Position numbers and translations under genes: made by a program. The notes beneath the pieces are model-generated. The model ran no database searches. It saw only the letters and a list, made by a program, of their open reading frames with translations, and was not told where the DNA came from. Positions 17,097-24,816 of a stretch of DNA of 53,162 nt are shown in pieces; within the stretch, counting starts at the first letter, position 1; each line of letters opens with the position of its first letter. Origin of the DNA: Geobacteraceae bacterium (GTDB lineage Bacteria > Desulfobacterota > Desulfuromonadia > Desulfuromonadales > BM103); assembly GCA_024640545.1 (NCBI GenBank), contig JAHEEU010000001.1:1-53162 (forward strand), given 5' to 3'.

Positions 17097-17302
17097 CAAG
17101 ACGTAAAAAAAGTGTTCTTTATCTGAAGATTAAATCTTTGCGGCTTTCTTTGTACTTGGCGTCTTTGCATTGAACAAGCCTTTTGTCTTCACCTTCTTTT
17201 CGGTTGTAAATCCGTTTTCTTTACACTAAACAGCTCGTCAACCGAGACAAAGGCGGCCATGTCGACCTGGGCAGGATTGACGTAACGGCTGGCGCCGCCC
17301 AA

Positions 17303-17331
17303 GCAAAAAAAAGCCCGGCAAAAAGCCGGGC
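17303..17331 (-). terminator. Terminator of the acidic microprotein gene
   Basis: Perfect 7-bp stem GCCCGGC/GCCGGGC (17313-17319, 17325-17331) with a 5-base loop; on the minus strand eight T follow. It is 35 bases after the stop codon at 17366 and shows that the small gene is a transcription unit of its own. Confidence 0.9.
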
Positions 17332-17365
17332 CTGAAATTGTATGATCGTTCTATCGAATCGATGA

Positions 17366-17503
17366 TCAATCGGCGCCATAGAGCCAGTCTTGGTCAGTTT
17401 CCCCAAGTGCAATCAGGTTGATATCTTCGTATCCGACGGTGTCCTGGACTTCAACTTCATTGAGACATCCGTCGATCCACAACTGCAGTGCTGCTTCACC
17501 CAT
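17366..17503 (-). CDS. Acidic 45-residue microprotein, putative LytTR target
   Basis: A 45-codon gene too short for usual ORF cut-offs. It begins MGEAALQLWIDG and ends DQDWLYGAD. It has 11 Asp/Glu, no Lys, Arg or His at all, one Cys (C13), two Trp (W9, W40) and two Tyr. No signal peptide or membrane segment. GGAGG lies eight bases before the ATG and a perfect terminator follows the stop, so it is well supported as a gene. No family was recognised. Its promoter region carries three 9-bp direct repeats at 20-bp period next to the lytR stop codon, so control by the neighbouring LytS/LytTR system is inferred. Possible roles include an inhibitor, an anti-factor or a precursor peptide; none can be shown. 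Confidence 0.75.
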   Translation of the reverse strand: MGEAALQLWIDGCLNEVEVQDTVGYEDINLIALGETDQDWLYGAD

Positions 17504-17565
17504 GTCTTGTTTCCTCCGCTCTTTTAGAGTTTTAACGCGTCCGTTGCTGACTCGTTGACGCTACC

Positions 17566-17571
17566 CTAATA
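17566..17571 (-). promoter_or_regulatory. -10 hexamer of the acidic microprotein gene
   Basis: Minus strand TATTAG. At the expected -35 position (17594-17589) stands CTGTTG, a poor match, as expected for an activator-dependent promoter. A GCCCAAAGGGC palindrome lies between (17577-17587). Confidence 0.45.
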
Positions 17572-17603
17572 GACACGCCCAAAGGGCACAACAGAATGTG
17601 CGC

Positions 17604-17652
17604 CGAGCGGTCAGATAAACTGCTAAGCGGTTGAATGGGGTGTTGAGCGGTT
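17604..17652 (-). promoter_or_regulatory. Triple direct repeat, putative LytTR-binding sites
   Basis: Minus strand AACCGCTCA (17652-17644), AACCGCTTA (17632-17624) and GACCGCTCG (17612-17604), spaced exactly 20 bp, so on one face of the helix. LytTR regulators are known to bind imperfect 9-bp direct repeats about two turns apart, with an ACxGTT-like core. The nearest copy ends about nine bases before the -35 position of the microprotein gene. The block begins right after the lytR stop codon. Confidence 0.6.
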
Positions 17653-17660
17653 CTCAGAGA

Positions 17661-18371
17661 TCAGAAACTGAGCAGGTCCTTAAGCCGCTTCAGATATCGG
17701 CGACTGACCGGCAAACGCCGACCGCTGCGGGTGCGGATCTCCGCCAGACCATGTTCGAGCAGCGTGATCTCATCAATCTGGTCTGGGTTGACCAGGTATT
17801 GCCGGTGGCAACGGGTCAATGAAGACCTTGCTTCCAGGATTTTCAGGGTCAGTTCCGTGTAGCTTTCTGTCCCGCCCCCGACCACGTGCACGCCGCTCAG
17901 GTCGGAGTGAACGTACTCGATCTGGTTCAGATCGACCAGACGAACCCGGTTGGCCGTGACACAGGGGATTCGGGTCAGCGGGTGCGTCTCAAAGCTCTGT
18001 TGGCTGCCACCTTCCAGAGCCCCCTTGATCTTGCGGACCGCCATTTCCAGGCGATCGGGCTCGACCGGCTTGAGGAGGTAGTCGAGGGTCTTTTCCTCAA
18101 AAGCTTTCAGGGCGTATTCGTCATACGCGGTCACGAAGATGACATATGGCATCCGCTCCTGATCGATCATGCCGAGCAGGTCGAAGCCACTCAGGACCGG
18201 CATGTTCACATCGAGGAAGATGACCTCAGGGTGATCACGGTTGATGGCCTTGATTGCCTCCATGGCGTTGGCGCAGGTGCCAAGCAGTTCGAACTCGCCG
18301 GTGTCGGCCAAGAGTGCGGCCATCTCGTCGCGTGCGTGCTGCTCATCATCGATAATCAGGGTCCTGATCAT
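17661..18371 (-). CDS. LytTR-family response regulator
   Basis: A 236-residue response regulator. The receiver domain (1-120) has D8/D9, the phosphoacceptor D54 in FLDVNMPVLSG and the switch lysine in DYLLKPVEP. The C-terminal LytTR DNA-binding domain (about 130-236) shows VRLVDLNQIEYVHSDLSGVHV, RCHRQYLVNPDQIDEI and the terminal RLPVSRRYLKRLKDLL. The ATG at 18371 overlaps the kinase stop codon (ATGA), so both are made together. It belongs to the LytR/AlgR/YehT group. A 45-residue gene with triple direct repeats in its promoter lies directly downstream and is the likely target. Confidence 0.92.
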   Translation of the reverse strand: MIRTLIIDDEQHARDEMAALLADTGEFELLGTCANAMEAIKAINRDHPEVIFLDVNMPVLSGFDLLGMIDQERMPYVIFVTAYDEYALKAFEEKTLDYLLKPVEPDRLEMAVRKIKGALEGGSQQSFETHPLTRIPCVTANRVRLVDLNQIEYVHSDLSGVHVVGGGTESYTELTLKILEARSSLTRCHRQYLVNPDQIDEITLLEHGLAEIRTRSGRRLPVSRRYLKRLKDLLSF

Positions 18372-20056
18372 GATCTTCCTCCCGATGGTGCGGGCAACCG
18401 GATGCTGACGCGCGTCCATTCACCCGGAGAGAACTCGATGTTGACTCCGTAAGTATCTCCGTACTGGTTTTTGAGCCGCTTATCGACGATACCCATGCCA
18501 AGGCCGCTGTCGTCGCTCGGCGCCTGGTAGGTTCCGGCGTCGTCCTCGACCTCGATGACCGCCAGGCCATTCTCCCTGCGCGCCCTGATGTAAATCGTCC
18601 CGGCACCGATGATCTCGGCAAGGCCATGCTTGATGGCGTTTTCGATGACCGGCTGCAGGGTGAAGGTCGGCATTACCAGCCCCAGTAGAGATTCGTCGAT
18701 TTCGAAATCGACGTTCAGACGATCGCCGAAACGGGCTTCCTCAATTTCAAGATAGGAGCGGACATGATCCAGTTCCTCGCCCAAAGTGGCCAGGTCACCT
18801 GAGCGCTTGAGGTTCTTGCGGAAGAAGTTCGAGAGGTGGCGCAGCAACTCCCGGGCCTTGTCCGGGTCGGTGCGGATCACGGCGATGATCGTGTTGAGGG
18901 TATTGAACAGGAAATGCGGATTGACCTGGGCCTGGATCAGTTTCAGCTCGGCCTGGACCAGCAGGTTCTTTTGTTCGTCGTAACTGGACCGCAGCAGCTG
19001 ATGGGAGAGCAGCGCGGCGAGGCCTTCGCCGAGGGAGCGATTCAGGTTGAGGAAGAGCTGGTAGCGCGGCTCGTAAAGCTTGATGACGCCGATCACTTCC
19101 TGGTCGCGTCGCAGAGGTACGGCCAGGGCCGAGCCGAGCGGGCAGTTGTCGGAGAGGGCGCACTGGTAGGGATCTTTCTTGCCGTCTGCGTAGATCACCC
19201 GGTTCTCCCGGATTGCCGCTTTGGTCTGCTCTGCTGCAATCGGAATCCCGGCCCGGTGGTGATCGTTGCCGATCCCCGAAAACGCCAGGATCTTCTCACG
19301 GTCGGTGATGCCGACAGCCCCGACCTTGGTCTCCCGTCGGATGATTTCCGCCATCTGCTGCGCGGTCTCCTGATTGAACCCCTTGCTGAGCAGGGCCAGC
19401 AACTGGTCGGCAATACTCAGGGCCTGGGCGGTGAACTTGGCCCCGACCTTGTCACGGCTCCCTTTCAGATCACGCAGAAGGCTCAGGAAAAGGGCACTGC
19501 CGGCGCCGTTGGCGAGGATCATCGGCAAGGCAATTTTCTTGACCAGGAGCAGGGCCTCGTCAAAAGGTCGCGAAAGGGCAAGGATGACCAGCATCTGCAA
19601 GACCTCGGCTGCCATGGTGGTAAAGAGGGCGACACCCGGGTTGAGAACCTTTCCCGCCTGCCCCCGCCTAACGAGGTGCAAGTGGACCAAGCCGCCCAGC
19701 AGCCCTTCCATTGGCGTGGAAATGCCGCTGGCGAACGCGGTCAATCCTCCCAAAGTATAACTGTGCAGGCCCGAGGTGAGGCCGACCGCCGTACCGAGGA
19801 AGGGGCCGCCGATCAGTCCGGCAAGAACGGCGCCGATGGCCCTGGTGTTGGCCTCGCCCCCCTCCAAGGAAAGGCCAAAGTAGGTGCCGGCGATGGAGAT
19901 TGAGGCAAAGATAAAATAGAGGAACAGCTTCTGGCGCTGGCCGAGGGGATCCTCCGCCAGGCGCACCATTGGCCTGAAGGCCGGCGACTTGCTGAACAGA
20001 TAGGCGACGACCAGGAAGAAAGCGAGATGTTGTAAAAGAATAAATGCCAGTTTCAT
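18368..20056 (-). CDS. LytS-type sensor histidine kinase
   Basis: A 562-residue membrane kinase. The N-terminal part (1-195) has about six hydrophobic segments of the 5TM-LYT sensor type (GLSLEGGEANTRAIGAVLAG, FLGTAVGLTSGLHSYTLGG). A GAF-like region follows (about 205-350, with CALSDNCPLGSALAVPL). The kinase core has QAQVNPHFLFNTLNTI with phosphoacceptor H381, an N box IENAIKHGLAE and a G box GLGMGIVDKRL. LytS/BtsS-type kinases sense small molecules or membrane state; the ligand here is unknown. The ATG at 20056 matches the family start, although no Shine-Dalgarno is seen. Paired with the LytTR regulator by a four-base overlap. Confidence 0.92.
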   Translation of the reverse strand: MKLAFILLQHLAFFLVVAYLFSKSPAFRPMVRLAEDPLGQRQKLFLYFIFASISIAGTYFGLSLEGGEANTRAIGAVLAGLIGGPFLGTAVGLTSGLHSYTLGGLTAFASGISTPMEGLLGGLVHLHLVRRGQAGKVLNPGVALFTTMAAEVLQMLVILALSRPFDEALLLVKKIALPMILANGAGSALFLSLLRDLKGSRDKVGAKFTAQALSIADQLLALLSKGFNQETAQQMAEIIRRETKVGAVGITDREKILAFSGIGNDHHRAGIPIAAEQTKAAIRENRVIYADGKKDPYQCALSDNCPLGSALAVPLRRDQEVIGVIKLYEPRYQLFLNLNRSLGEGLAALLSHQLLRSSYDEQKNLLVQAELKLIQAQVNPHFLFNTLNTIIAVIRTDPDKARELLRHLSNFFRKNLKRSGDLATLGEELDHVRSYLEIEEARFGDRLNVDFEIDESLLGLVMPTFTLQPVIENAIKHGLAEIIGAGTIYIRARRENGLAVIEVEDDAGTYQAPSDDSGLGMGIVDKRLKNQYGDTYGVNIEFSPGEWTRVSIRLPAPSGGRS

Positions 20057-20228
20057 AGTGGTTTGTTTTGTCAGTTTACCATCGGGAGGGTTGCCCTGGA
20101 ACGCCTTTCTTCTTTCGTGGCACAGAAGAGTGGTGGGCCATCGCAAGGAGTGCCGGGCCCGACACAAACTCTGGACGGGACGTTTGCAAGCAGGCACAGG
20201 TCGGGGGCGATGGGAACACCTGAATCAC

Positions 20229-20300
20229 GCCAGGGAATGTACGTTCCAACCAACCCTGAAGATCCTTCTGCCGGCAGTTCGATTCTCATCCTGGGCGCCA
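20229..20300 (+). pseudogene. Decayed tRNA-Phe copy
   Basis: The 3' half of tRNA-Phe and its downstream sequence are repeated here: 62 of 68 positions match between 16931-16998 and 20272-20339, including CCTGGGC, CCA context and the terminator. The anticodon region CTGAAGATCC is still recognisable. The T-stem (GGCAG against CTCAT) and anticodon stem no longer pair, and the D-arm is lost, so it cannot work as a tRNA. It marks the other end of the LytS/LytTR block. Confidence 0.75.
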
Positions 20301-20310
20301 CTGGAAATAA

Positions 20311-20338
20311 AGCCCCCACGATAACGACCGTGGGGGCT
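20311..20338 (+). terminator. Copied tRNA-Phe terminator hairpin
   Basis: 10-bp stem AGCCCCCACG/CGTGGGGGCT identical to that at 16970-16997, loop ATAACGAC. Only TTATGCTTTT follows, so termination would be weaker. On the minus strand it lies downstream of the glycerate kinase gene. Confidence 0.6.
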
Positions 20339-20420
20339 TATGCTTTTCACGTCAAAGGACATACAAGGCACAAATCTGACTGGCTAAAACTCACTGCCAG
20401 CGGCAGCGGGCCATGGCCGG

Positions 20421-21596
20421 TCAGCCCTGGTCCTGGTTCTCGATTGGAGAGCGGACGAGACCTTTTGCCAGCTTTATGGTCGCCGCGACATTGCGTGCGG
20501 TCATGCGCAGGTTCTGAGCTGCATCGCTGAACGCTTCATCCAGACTGCAGGGCCGGTTGACCACGCTGAAGATGGCATCCAGCCCGTGCTCGTGGACAAC
20601 CTGCGCATCCGCCGTCAAACTCCCGGCAAAACCAATGACCGGGAGCCCTCGCTGCTTGGCGAGCCGGGCCACGCCGGCAGGGGCCTTGCCATAAATGGTC
20701 TGCCCGTCGATCCGGCCCTCCCCGGTAATCACCAGGTCGGCACCCTCGAGAGCGCTGCTCAGGCCAACAGCCTCGATAACGATCTCGACTCCGGGCCGCA
20801 GTTCGGCATGCAGAAAGGCCAGCAAGGCCGCCCCCATTCCTCCTGCCGCGCCGGCTCCGGGGACCGAAGCAACTTCCGTATGCATATCCCGATTAATCAG
20901 GCGGGCAAAATGAGCCAGGTTCTCATCGAGCCTGGCCACCATGTCCGGGGAGGCGCCCTTTTGCGGGCCGAAGACCGCTGATGCGCCCCTGGGGCCGGTC
21001 AACGGGTTGTCGACATCACAGGCGACCAGGACCTGGCATTCCCGTAGGCGCGGGTCCATACCGCCTGGATCGATCGACGCCAGCAACTCCAGGGCTCCGC
21101 CACCGAAGCCGATCTCTTGCCGGCCATCCTGTTCGAGGAACTTGACTCCGAGGGCCTGAAGCATACCGGCCCCGCCGTCATTGGTGGCGCTGCCGCCGAT
21201 GCCGATGATGAAGCGCCGCAAGCCGTTGTCCAGCGCGTGCCTGATCAGCTGGCCGGTCCCAAAGCTGGTGGTCTTCAGCGGATTGCGCAGCGCCGGTGAC
21301 ACCAAGGCGAGGCCGCTGGCGGCAGCCATCTCGATGACCGCGGTGTCAGCGTCGCCGGTCACGCCATAAAAGGCCTGGACTGGCGTGCCAAGCGGGCCGG
21401 TCACCTGCACAGGGACCCTTCTGCCGCCGGTGGCGGCAACCATCGCCTCAACCGTACCTTCGCCGCCATCGGCTATGGGCAGCATTGCATAGTGAGCTTC
21501 TGGAAAGATGGCCTTGAAACCGGCCTCGATCTGCTCGGCCACTTCCCGGGCAGACAGGCTCTCCTTGAATGAATCGGGGGCAATGACAATTTTCAT
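20421..21596 (-). CDS. Glycerate kinase (GarK/GlxK family)
   Basis: Phosphorylates D-glycerate with ATP, giving 2-phosphoglycerate in the GarK/GlxK family. The 391-residue protein starts KIVIAPDSFKESLSA, the clear family signature, then PIADGGEGTVEAM, IIGIGGSATNDGGAGML, CDVDNPLTGPRGASAVFGPQKG and VITGEGRIDGQT. Length fits the family. The Shine-Dalgarno is weak. It stands alone on the minus strand after the pseudo-tRNA; no glyoxylate or glycerate catabolic partners are adjacent, though it could connect with serine metabolism. Confidence 0.92.
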   Translation of the reverse strand: MKIVIAPDSFKESLSAREVAEQIEAGFKAIFPEAHYAMLPIADGGEGTVEAMVAATGGRRVPVQVTGPLGTPVQAFYGVTGDADTAVIEMAAASGLALVSPALRNPLKTTSFGTGQLIRHALDNGLRRFIIGIGGSATNDGGAGMLQALGVKFLEQDGRQEIGFGGGALELLASIDPGGMDPRLRECQVLVACDVDNPLTGPRGASAVFGPQKGASPDMVARLDENLAHFARLINRDMHTEVASVPGAGAAGGMGAALLAFLHAELRPGVEIVIEAVGLSSALEGADLVITGEGRIDGQTIYGKAPAGVARLAKQRGLPVIGFAGSLTADAQVVHEHGLDAIFSVVNRPCSLDEAFSDAAQNLRMTARNVAATIKLAKGLVRSPIENQDQG

Positions 21597-21970
21597 CTCG
21601 GCAGCTCACTTGGCTTTTCAGCAGACCGGGGGACAATAACGTCGGCGATCTGTCGATAACGTCTCTTTCATCCCCGAAAACACTCAGGGCGGCACCGTCC
21701 AACCGGATGGCGAAATGCGGCTGCGCCGGGGCCGGCAGAAAAATTCACAGCGGCAGAGCCGTTCCCAGGTTCCGATGCGGGAATGATAGCTTATATCTAC
21801 ACCGAAGCCAACCAGTCCCTGGTGCCACCAGGAACAGGGCCTCGCAATCGTTAGATTGCGAGGCCTTGTTGTGCACTAATTCCTGGAAAATTAAGTTAGG
21901 ACTTTTATGCGTTTTCCCCGTCCAACACACCAGAGATGCTTGCCGGGTCCTTTGTGCGTCTTTCCAGCCA
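21597..21970. other. Gene-free region after the SGNH hydrolase gene
   Basis: 374 bp without a supported gene. It contains the strong hairpin at 21833-21870, annotated separately, and a perfect 15-base palindrome CCTGGTGCCACCAGG at 21817-21831. The glycerate kinase promoter should lie near its left end; no clear hexamers were seen. Confidence 0.4.
21833..21870 (-). terminator. Strong hairpin after the SGNH hydrolase gene
   Basis: A 17-bp stem with one mismatch (21833-21849 with 21854-21870) and loop GTTA. No long T-run on either side, though TTGTTGTG borders it on the plus strand. It may be a terminator or an RNA-stabilising element, 100 bases after the stop codon. Confidence 0.55.
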
Positions 21971-22957
21971 CTAGTTGCCGGAGCACAAATTACGCCAGTA
22001 CGCAGGTGGGGCTCCAATTGGCTTGCCCCTCAGACCAGGCTTGTCCAAGCCTGCTCCACAATAAGCTGTACGGAGTTCTGCACGGAACTCTTCAGCGAAG
22101 ATTGCATGGCCCGCGGTGGTCGGATGGACCGAATCCCAGAACAGGTACTGGCCAGGATTGAAACAGACACCTGTGGATGTGAGACAGGCATCGGTGGCAT
22201 TCTCCAACTCATATAAACCCGGGTTGTCAGTGATCGCTTGCATAATCTGGTAAGTATCCAGGATGACCATCGTCTCGGTCTCGCATCCTGGAGGAAGGTG
22301 GGTAAGAGTGTCCTCCAATGCGGCATTGAAATACTCAATAATAAAGGTGAGTTGTGTTTGCAAGTATTCGGGCAGAGCTTGACCTTCAGGTGTCGAAACA
22401 ATATCGGGCATGTTGCCAACGGCAAAGTGTCTTGCCCCGGCGGCACTTAACTTACAGACCGAACCTGCGATATTAGGAATCGTTTCGCCGAAAAGTATGT
22501 CGTCGAGCTTGTCCGGATAATACTCGAGTGCCAGGAAGAAATCGTTGGCGCCAGCCCAGATCATGTAGAGCGCACGGGGGTTTAATCGCCCGGGGAAATC
22601 CTTGATTAACCCATCGACCTCCTCGGCAACTCCGGGGAGGGGCATTCCAAAAAAATCGTACTGGACGTTGTTGAAATTGGAGACATCGCCATAATCTTCC
22701 CCAAGTTGAAAAACACCGGAGAGCGCTCCGCCATAGGCGCGGCTGTCGACCGGGACATCCAGGTCGGTCGAAAAATACTCGGTCCACACCGGGCCGTTGC
22801 TGTAGCGTTGAGCGTACGGGGTAGGGGGCCAAAATACCGTCAGGTCAAAAAGATTCCCCGGATCCGAGAGGCTGTCGCCGATCACGAATACTTCCGCTTC
22901 GGGTTTTCTTGCCAAACCTGTTCCGCTGGCCAGCAAAACCATCAACCCCGCTGCCAC
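21971..22957 (-). CDS. Secreted SGNH/GDSL hydrolase, possible 5' frameshift
   Basis: A serine esterase/lipase of the plant-type GDSL family. Block I FVIGDSLSDPGN holds the nucleophile Ser, block III IWAGANDFF the oxyanion Asn, and block V FWDSVHPTTAGH the Asp and His. A hydrophobic stretch (VVAAGLMVLLASGTGLA) looks like a signal peptide, so export is expected. The start is problematic. The best Shine-Dalgarno (GGGAGG) and ATG at 22992 are out of frame: that frame encodes MKNMHGK then hits a stop, while the hydrolase frame continues with a matching signal sequence. Restoring one frame step would give a normal lipidated or cleaved precursor. As it stands, translation could begin at the GTG at 22957. 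A recent mutation or sequence error is possible. Confidence 0.75.
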   Translation of the reverse strand: MAAGLMVLLASGTGLARKPEAEVFVIGDSLSDPGNLFDLTVFWPPTPYAQRYSNGPVWTEYFSTDLDVPVDSRAYGGALSGVFQLGEDYGDVSNFNNVQYDFFGMPLPGVAEEVDGLIKDFPGRLNPRALYMIWAGANDFFLALEYYPDKLDDILFGETIPNIAGSVCKLSAAGARHFAVGNMPDIVSTPEGQALPEYLQTQLTFIIEYFNAALEDTLTHLPPGCETETMVILDTYQIMQAITDNPGLYELENATDACLTSTGVCFNPGQYLFWDSVHPTTAGHAIFAEEFRAELRTAYCGAGLDKPGLRGKPIGAPPAYWRNLCSGN

Positions 22958-23162
22958 GACGCCGCTCCCAACTTTCCATGCATGTTTTTCATAGCATCCT
23001 CCCTTTTGTCCTCGTTGTTGATGACCGATCACTGCAAACGTATATTCCAGGGCCTGCGCTGGCTTCGACATTTGCAAGGGCATATCTTCAAGGACGAAAG
23101 AGCCAGGGTCATGCGCGAGGCCTCAAGCTTCTCCCGGACGACCCATTTCTACTTCAGCATGT

Positions 23163-24767
23163 TCAGTGCAAAACACGCATGTGCGTGCGCATGTGGCCGA
23201 GCAGCTGCTGGAGGTTCTTCCTCCTGACACTGCTCATCAGGCAGATCTGCACCCGGTTCTTTGCCACCAGGTAGCCGCTCTGGTAACTCAGCAGGCAGCC
23301 GTTTTCAGCCAGGTCGTCACCGAACTTCTCGGAATTGATCCCCGGCGGCAGGGCGATGGTGACGACCGCCGGCGAGGTGCTCTCCTGTGGGGACACGATC
23401 TCGCAACCCATCTTCGTCAGTTCGCTGCGCAGCCACACGGCCCGGCTTTTAAGCTGATCGAAATCCCCCGCGCCCGGGTAGTTTGCCAGGGCTTCGTCCA
23501 GGGCCTCCACCAGGTTCGACGAGTGGGTGAAGGGCACCCCTTCGTTCTCGGCATACAGAGAGAGGTCGAGGTAGCGCGGGATACCGTAGCGCGCCGTCTG
23601 GAGCGGGTGAGAGTAGAAGACCATTGCCAGCCCGGGGTAGCCGCCGACCGCCTTGCCGCTGACCGCAGAAGCAAAGTAGATGTCCCGCAGATCGACGGGC
23701 ATGATGCCGAAGGTGCTGATGGCATCGACGCAGAGCTTGACGCCGGCATCGTTGCATAGCGACCTGAGCATGGAGAGATCAACCATCGCACCAGTCGAAG
23801 TCTCGCAGTGAACGGTCCAGAGCCAGCGGGCCTGGGGGTGCTGGGCAAGGAGGCTTCCGAAAAAAGCGCCCTGGGAGCCGGCACCGGGATCCATGGGCAC
23901 GACCCGGATCTCGAGGCCCGCTCGCCGGGCATGATCAACCAGCCGGTCACCGAATTCACCTCCGGTCAGAACCAGCCCCGGCTCACCCAGCTGCTTGAGT
24001 TGCCAGGCGATGGCATCGTTGGCCAGCGTCCCGGAGCCAAGCAGAATCTCGGCGGATTTTGCTCCGGTCAGTTCATAAAGGCGCTGCTTGATCTTTCTGA
24101 TCCGGTTCTTGAAGCCGCTCGACCGGTGGGATACGGGCGGCGCGACGAAAGCATGCTGGACCCTTGGCTTGATGCTGACCGGCCCAGGGAGGAAGTTGAG
24201 CGGCAGCCCCCCCTGGTTGGCTTGTTCCTGGGCAACGGGCATTTCACGAAGGCGAGCGAGAAACGTGTCCCTGGTCAGATACATTGGCTGGAAAATTGCC
24301 TCACCCTGGCCGACCAGGGGCCCGAAAGGCTCGAAACCCAGGTTACGGTAGAGCTTCAACTGGCGAACGGTCCCCGAAATGATCGCCAGGTCATAAGCCT
24401 GTTCATCGGCATACTTGAGCACTTCGTACATCAGCCCCTTGAACACCGCACCGTTGCGGTGGGCCGGTTCGACGGAGAGCAGCCTGAGCTCACAGAGATT
24501 CCGGTGCGGGGGCAGGTAGCTGTCGAGGTTGTCCAGTTTACGATCCAGGGAGAATGGCCGGTTGCTGCGCACCGCGACCATGCCGATCAGGTTTTGCTCC
24601 TTCAGTGCGATCATGTAGGTATTTTCGTGATCGAACGGATCGACCAGGACCTGCCCGGAATTGGGGGTATGCTGCGGAATTTCTTCGACGAAGGTTCGGT
24701 AATTGAGCCTGTAGACGGCCTGCTTCTCTTCGGCCGTGCTGGCCCTTTTGAAGATGTAATCCGACAT
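23163..24767 (-). CDS. GNAT acyltransferase-class V aminotransferase fusion
   Basis: A 534-residue two-domain protein. Residues 1-175 resemble a GNAT or N-acyl amino acid synthase fold (LNYRTFVEEIPQH, ELRLLSVEPAHRNGAVFKGL, LKLYRNLGFEPFG). Residues 190-534 are a class V PLP-dependent aminotransferase of the alanine-glyoxylate type (FLPGPVSI, LLGSGTLANDA, D348 in VDAIS, Schiff-base K372 in SGKAVGGYPGL). AAGGAG lies seven bases before the ATG. It follows plsY by 49 bp, and a sigma-54 activator gene precedes both. The product may be an N-acylated amino compound made from an amine generated by the aminotransferase half, but this is inference; acyl donor and substrate are unknown. Confidence 0.82.
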   Translation of the reverse strand: MSDYIFKRASTAEEKQAVYRLNYRTFVEEIPQHTPNSGQVLVDPFDHENTYMIALKEQNLIGMVAVRSNRPFSLDRKLDNLDSYLPPHRNLCELRLLSVEPAHRNGAVFKGLMYEVLKYADEQAYDLAIISGTVRQLKLYRNLGFEPFGPLVGQGEAIFQPMYLTRDTFLARLREMPVAQEQANQGGLPLNFLPGPVSIKPRVQHAFVAPPVSHRSSGFKNRIRKIKQRLYELTGAKSAEILLGSGTLANDAIAWQLKQLGEPGLVLTGGEFGDRLVDHARRAGLEIRVVPMDPGAGSQGAFFGSLLAQHPQARWLWTVHCETSTGAMVDLSMLRSLCNDAGVKLCVDAISTFGIMPVDLRDIYFASAVSGKAVGGYPGLAMVFYSHPLQTARYGIPRYLDLSLYAENEGVPFTHSSNLVEALDEALANYPGAGDFDQLKSRAVWLRSELTKMGCEIVSPQESTSPAVVTIALPPGINSEKFGDDLAENGCLLSYQSGYLVAKNRVQICLMSSVRRKNLQQLLGHMRTHMRVLH

Positions 24768-24816
24768 TGGAGACTCCTTTCTCTAAAATCCCATGAGGTT
24801 GCCGGCATGCGGTCGT

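Noticed and set aside
17221-17412. 63-codon minus-strand frame with a hydrophobic stretch
   Set aside because: It overlaps the 45-residue gene in another frame and runs through that gene's terminator; no Shine-Dalgarno.
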